Of a stretch of 6,124 nucleotides of DNA, positions 5,105-6,124 are shown piece by piece. Position numbers and translations under genes: made by a program. Origin of the DNA: JAYPWI01 sp038135065 (GTDB lineage Bacteria; Actinomycetota; Acidimicrobiia; Acidimicrobiales; Poriferisodalaceae); the NCBI GenBank assembly GCA_038135065.1, contig JAYPWI010000070.1:1-6124 (forward strand). The letters are read 5' to 3'. Numbering within the stretch: the first letter of the stretch is position 1; every line of letters starts with the position of its first letter. Under the pieces are notes generated by a model, which worked only from the letters and a program-made list of their open reading frames with translations, ran no database searches and was not told where the DNA came from.

Positions 5105-5821
5105 TCATCGCGCAACTGCCCGTGGGGTTCGCTCGGCCGACGGGCGGCCTGCCGGTCGGCCGGTCGATCCGGGTTCGCAGCTGGGGCCGGAGAGCTGATC
5201 ATCGACCGGTGCTGAGTCACAGGATGCGGCGGGGCGTCCATCGGGGGCTGGTCGCCGCCACGGCCCTGGTGCCGTGGTGGGTGGTGTGGTGGTGGGCGGT
5301 GCCGTGGTGGGTGGTGTGGTGGTGGGTGGTGTGGTCGTGGTGGGTGGTGCCGTGGTGGGTGGTGCCGTGGTGGGTGGTGTGGTCGTGGTGGGTGGTGCCG
5401 TGGTGGGTGGTGTGGTGGTGGGCGCTTCGCTCACCGGCTCGGATGCGTCAGGTGCGGTGGGCCCCGGCCCCGACCCTGGAGGTTCGGTGACCGGAGCCGG
5501 GGCAACCGGGGTGGGGACGGAGTGGGGAGTGCCGGGGAACGGCTCTTCCGGAGCGGTGACTGGCCCGTCGCTGCTGCGATCGTCATGGTGCGGTTGCGAC
5601 TGCTCAGCCAGCGCGACCTGGTCGGGCGATTCGAGCGGCCCCCGGTGCGAATGAAGGGTTTCCAAGGTGCTTGCAGACGAGGGTGCCGCCACGTCGCCTG
5701 GCACCCCCGGCGCTTCGGTTGGGGCCGAGGTGTCGAGCGGTGGGGCCAAGGGATCGGCAGCCGCCCCTGGCCAGATCACTGTTGCCGCTGTCACGACGAC
5801 GGTGGTCAACCAACCCTTCAT
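5105..5821 (-). CDS. secreted Pro/Thr-rich low-complexity protein, function unknown
   Basis: The product is 238 residues. The N-terminus MKGWLTTVVVTAATVIWPGAAA has one lysine, a hydrophobic core and an AxA-like end near residue 20, so a signal peptide is likely. Residues 23-130 are acidic and proline-rich without cysteines or recognisable domains. Residues 133-185 are PTT(A/T)PPTTT repeats, a linker type common on the surface of high-GC actinobacteria and probably O-glycosylated or wall-spanning. The last 53 residues are Arg/Pro-rich with two cysteines (201 and 215). There is no LPXTG, C-terminal membrane helix or folded domain after the linker, which is unusual. The tail has visibly lower third-position GC than the alternative frame, so a frameshift or length change in the repeat is possible. 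The ATG lacks a clear Shine-Dalgarno. The repeat also reads open on the plus strand (Val/Gly and Trp-rich), but those are shadows. Confidence 0.68.
   Translation of the reverse strand: MKGWLTTVVVTAATVIWPGAAADPLAPPLDTSAPTEAPGVPGDVAAPSSASTLETLHSHRGPLESPDQVALAEQSQPHHDDRSSDGPVTAPEEPFPGTPHSVPTPVAPAPVTEPPGSGPGPTAPDASEPVSEAPTTTPPTTAPPTTTTPPTTAPPTTAPPTTTTPPTTTPPTTAPPTTTPPTTAPGPWRRPAPDGRPAASCDSAPVDDQLSGPSCEPGSTGRPAGRPSAERTPRAVAR
5268..5424. repeat. tandem low-complexity repeat encoding PTTAPPTTT units
   Basis: About 157 bases are built from short units of GGTGGTGTGGT and GGTGCCGTGGT type on the plus strand, equal to ACCACCACACCA and ACCACGGCACCA on the coding minus strand. They mix 11- to 18-bp periods, with two larger near-identical blocks around GTGGTCGTGGTGGG. 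The unit is a multiple of codons in the gene's frame and is G-rich on one strand, so it is prone to slippage and assembly error. There are no unique spacers, so it is not a CRISPR array. Confidence 0.85.
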
Positions 5822-5916
5822 GATGAGGTTGTCGGCATCCTGTCGACGCAGCCGCAGGGCCCTTTGTCACAATCCGTGGGCTGCAAGCGTTCGGTTTTGG
5901 GCGCCCTTGTAGTAGC

Positions 5917-5930
5917 TTGACGGCCGTTCA
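5917..5930. promoter_or_regulatory. palindrome and -35-like element between divergent genes
   Basis: TTGACGGCCGTTCA is an imperfect 14-bp palindrome around a perfect ACGGCCGT core (5920-5927). It sits in the 145-nt divergent gap between the secreted-protein gene and the plus-strand gene starting at 5967. Its left end, TTGACG, resembles a -35 box, but no good -10 follows at 16-18 nt. An overlapping TAGCTT (5913-5918) could be a -10. The form suits a TetR- or GntR-type operator, but this is only a pattern. A second short palindrome, TTGTCACAA, lies at 5864-5872 closer to the secreted-protein gene. Confidence 0.28.
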
Positions 5931-5966
5931 GTGCTCGGTGCGACGAGGACTGGAACGGGAGAGACC

Positions 5967-6124
5967 ATGCCGATCGAGTCATCGGGCCACAGTCCCGGCA
6001 ATCCACGCCTCTACGAGGTCATCGAGGATGCCCCCAAGGAGGGGCCCAGCCCGACCGTCTGGGCGTGGCCACAGCTGATCGACCACCTCAAGGTGGCCAG
6101 CCAGCCAGTGCAGGGGCCTTGGCC
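5967..6124 (+). CDS. N-terminal 52 residues of an unassigned protein (possibly cupin/gentisate-dioxygenase-like), runs off window
   Basis: An ATG at 5967 is preceded by GGGAGAG (5957-5963) and opens a frame that continues to the right edge. The visible start reads MPIESSGHSPGNPRLYEVIE and continues with DAPKEGPSPTVWAWPQLIDHL. High third-position GC supports coding. The layout LYEVIE...P(x)4-6VWxWxxLxxxL vaguely recalls the N-terminal extension of gentisate 1,2-dioxygenase-type cupins, where a short helix and a W-x-W segment precede the first barrel. The barrel metal ligands would lie outside the window, so this is a guess and the gene should be read as hypothetical. There is no signal peptide, so a cytoplasmic protein is expected. 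It is divergent from the secreted-protein gene across a 145-nt gap that holds a palindrome. Confidence 0.6.
   Translation, partial: MPIESSGHSPGNPRLYEVIEDAPKEGPSPTVWAWPQLIDHLKVASQPVQGPW

Noticed and set aside
4413..5108. 231-residue minus-strand frame antisense to the SRPBCC gene
   Set aside because: It is Arg/Pro/His-rich shadow without domain features, and the plus-strand gene has a strong ribosome site and a recognisable fold.
5268..5424. CRISPR-like array
   Set aside because: The units are 11-18 bp, contiguous, in codon phase and without unique spacers.
5122..5654. Plus-strand Val/Gly-rich and Trp-rich frames over the repeat
   Set aside because: These are artefacts of reading the ACC/CCA repeat backwards. 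The minus strand gives a signal peptide and a familiar PTT linker.

Overview
The window is GC-rich, densely packed bacterial DNA with frequent GTG starts, overlapping genes and very high third-position GC. The secreted protein with Pro/Thr linkers (runs of PTTAPPTTT), the c-type cytochrome with a GDMPPV heme-ligand loop and the general style of the proteins suggest a high-GC actinobacterium, perhaps of the Acidimicrobiia type. That placement is an inference from style; no marker gene is present.

Layout. The end of a c-type cytochrome (1-213, +) runs in from the left edge. It faces a minus-strand block of five genes (4058 down to 226). In order of transcription these are: a heme-oxygenase-like diiron oxidase (HDO)/TENA-fold iron protein; a class I SAM methyltransferase; a TauD/TfdA-type Fe(II)/2-oxoglutarate oxygenase; a small four-helix membrane protein; and a 2-keto-4-pentenoate hydratase-family enzyme. 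The first three are translationally coupled, with a 4-nt GTGA overlap and then a 1-nt TAGTG overlap. They look like a compact tailoring or biosynthetic cassette: two different non-heme iron oxygenase folds plus a methyl transfer. The last two genes follow after short gaps (76 and 42 nt) and may be a separate transcript.

From 4059 to 4628 there is no convincing gene, but the stretch is rich in RNA structure. On the minus strand, three consecutive hairpins each show exactly five cytosines in the loop. The last of them is a 10-bp perfect stem followed by TTTT, an intrinsic terminator. This is the architecture of the actinobacterial 6C small RNA class, and I propose a 6C-like sRNA of about 100 nt here (or, alternatively, a terminator/attenuator in the leader of the HDO operon). 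The remainder of the gap holds competing small hairpins and a 10-codon reading frame with a perfect Shine-Dalgarno.

To the right, an SRPBCC/START-like ligand-binding protein (4629-5102, +) converges, with only 2 nt between stop codons, on a secreted Pro/Thr-rich protein (5821-5105, -). That gene is divergent from the start of a plus-strand gene (5967 to the right edge) that I cannot assign firmly. The most notable items are the HDO-methyltransferase-2OG oxygenase cassette and the C-rich-loop RNA.
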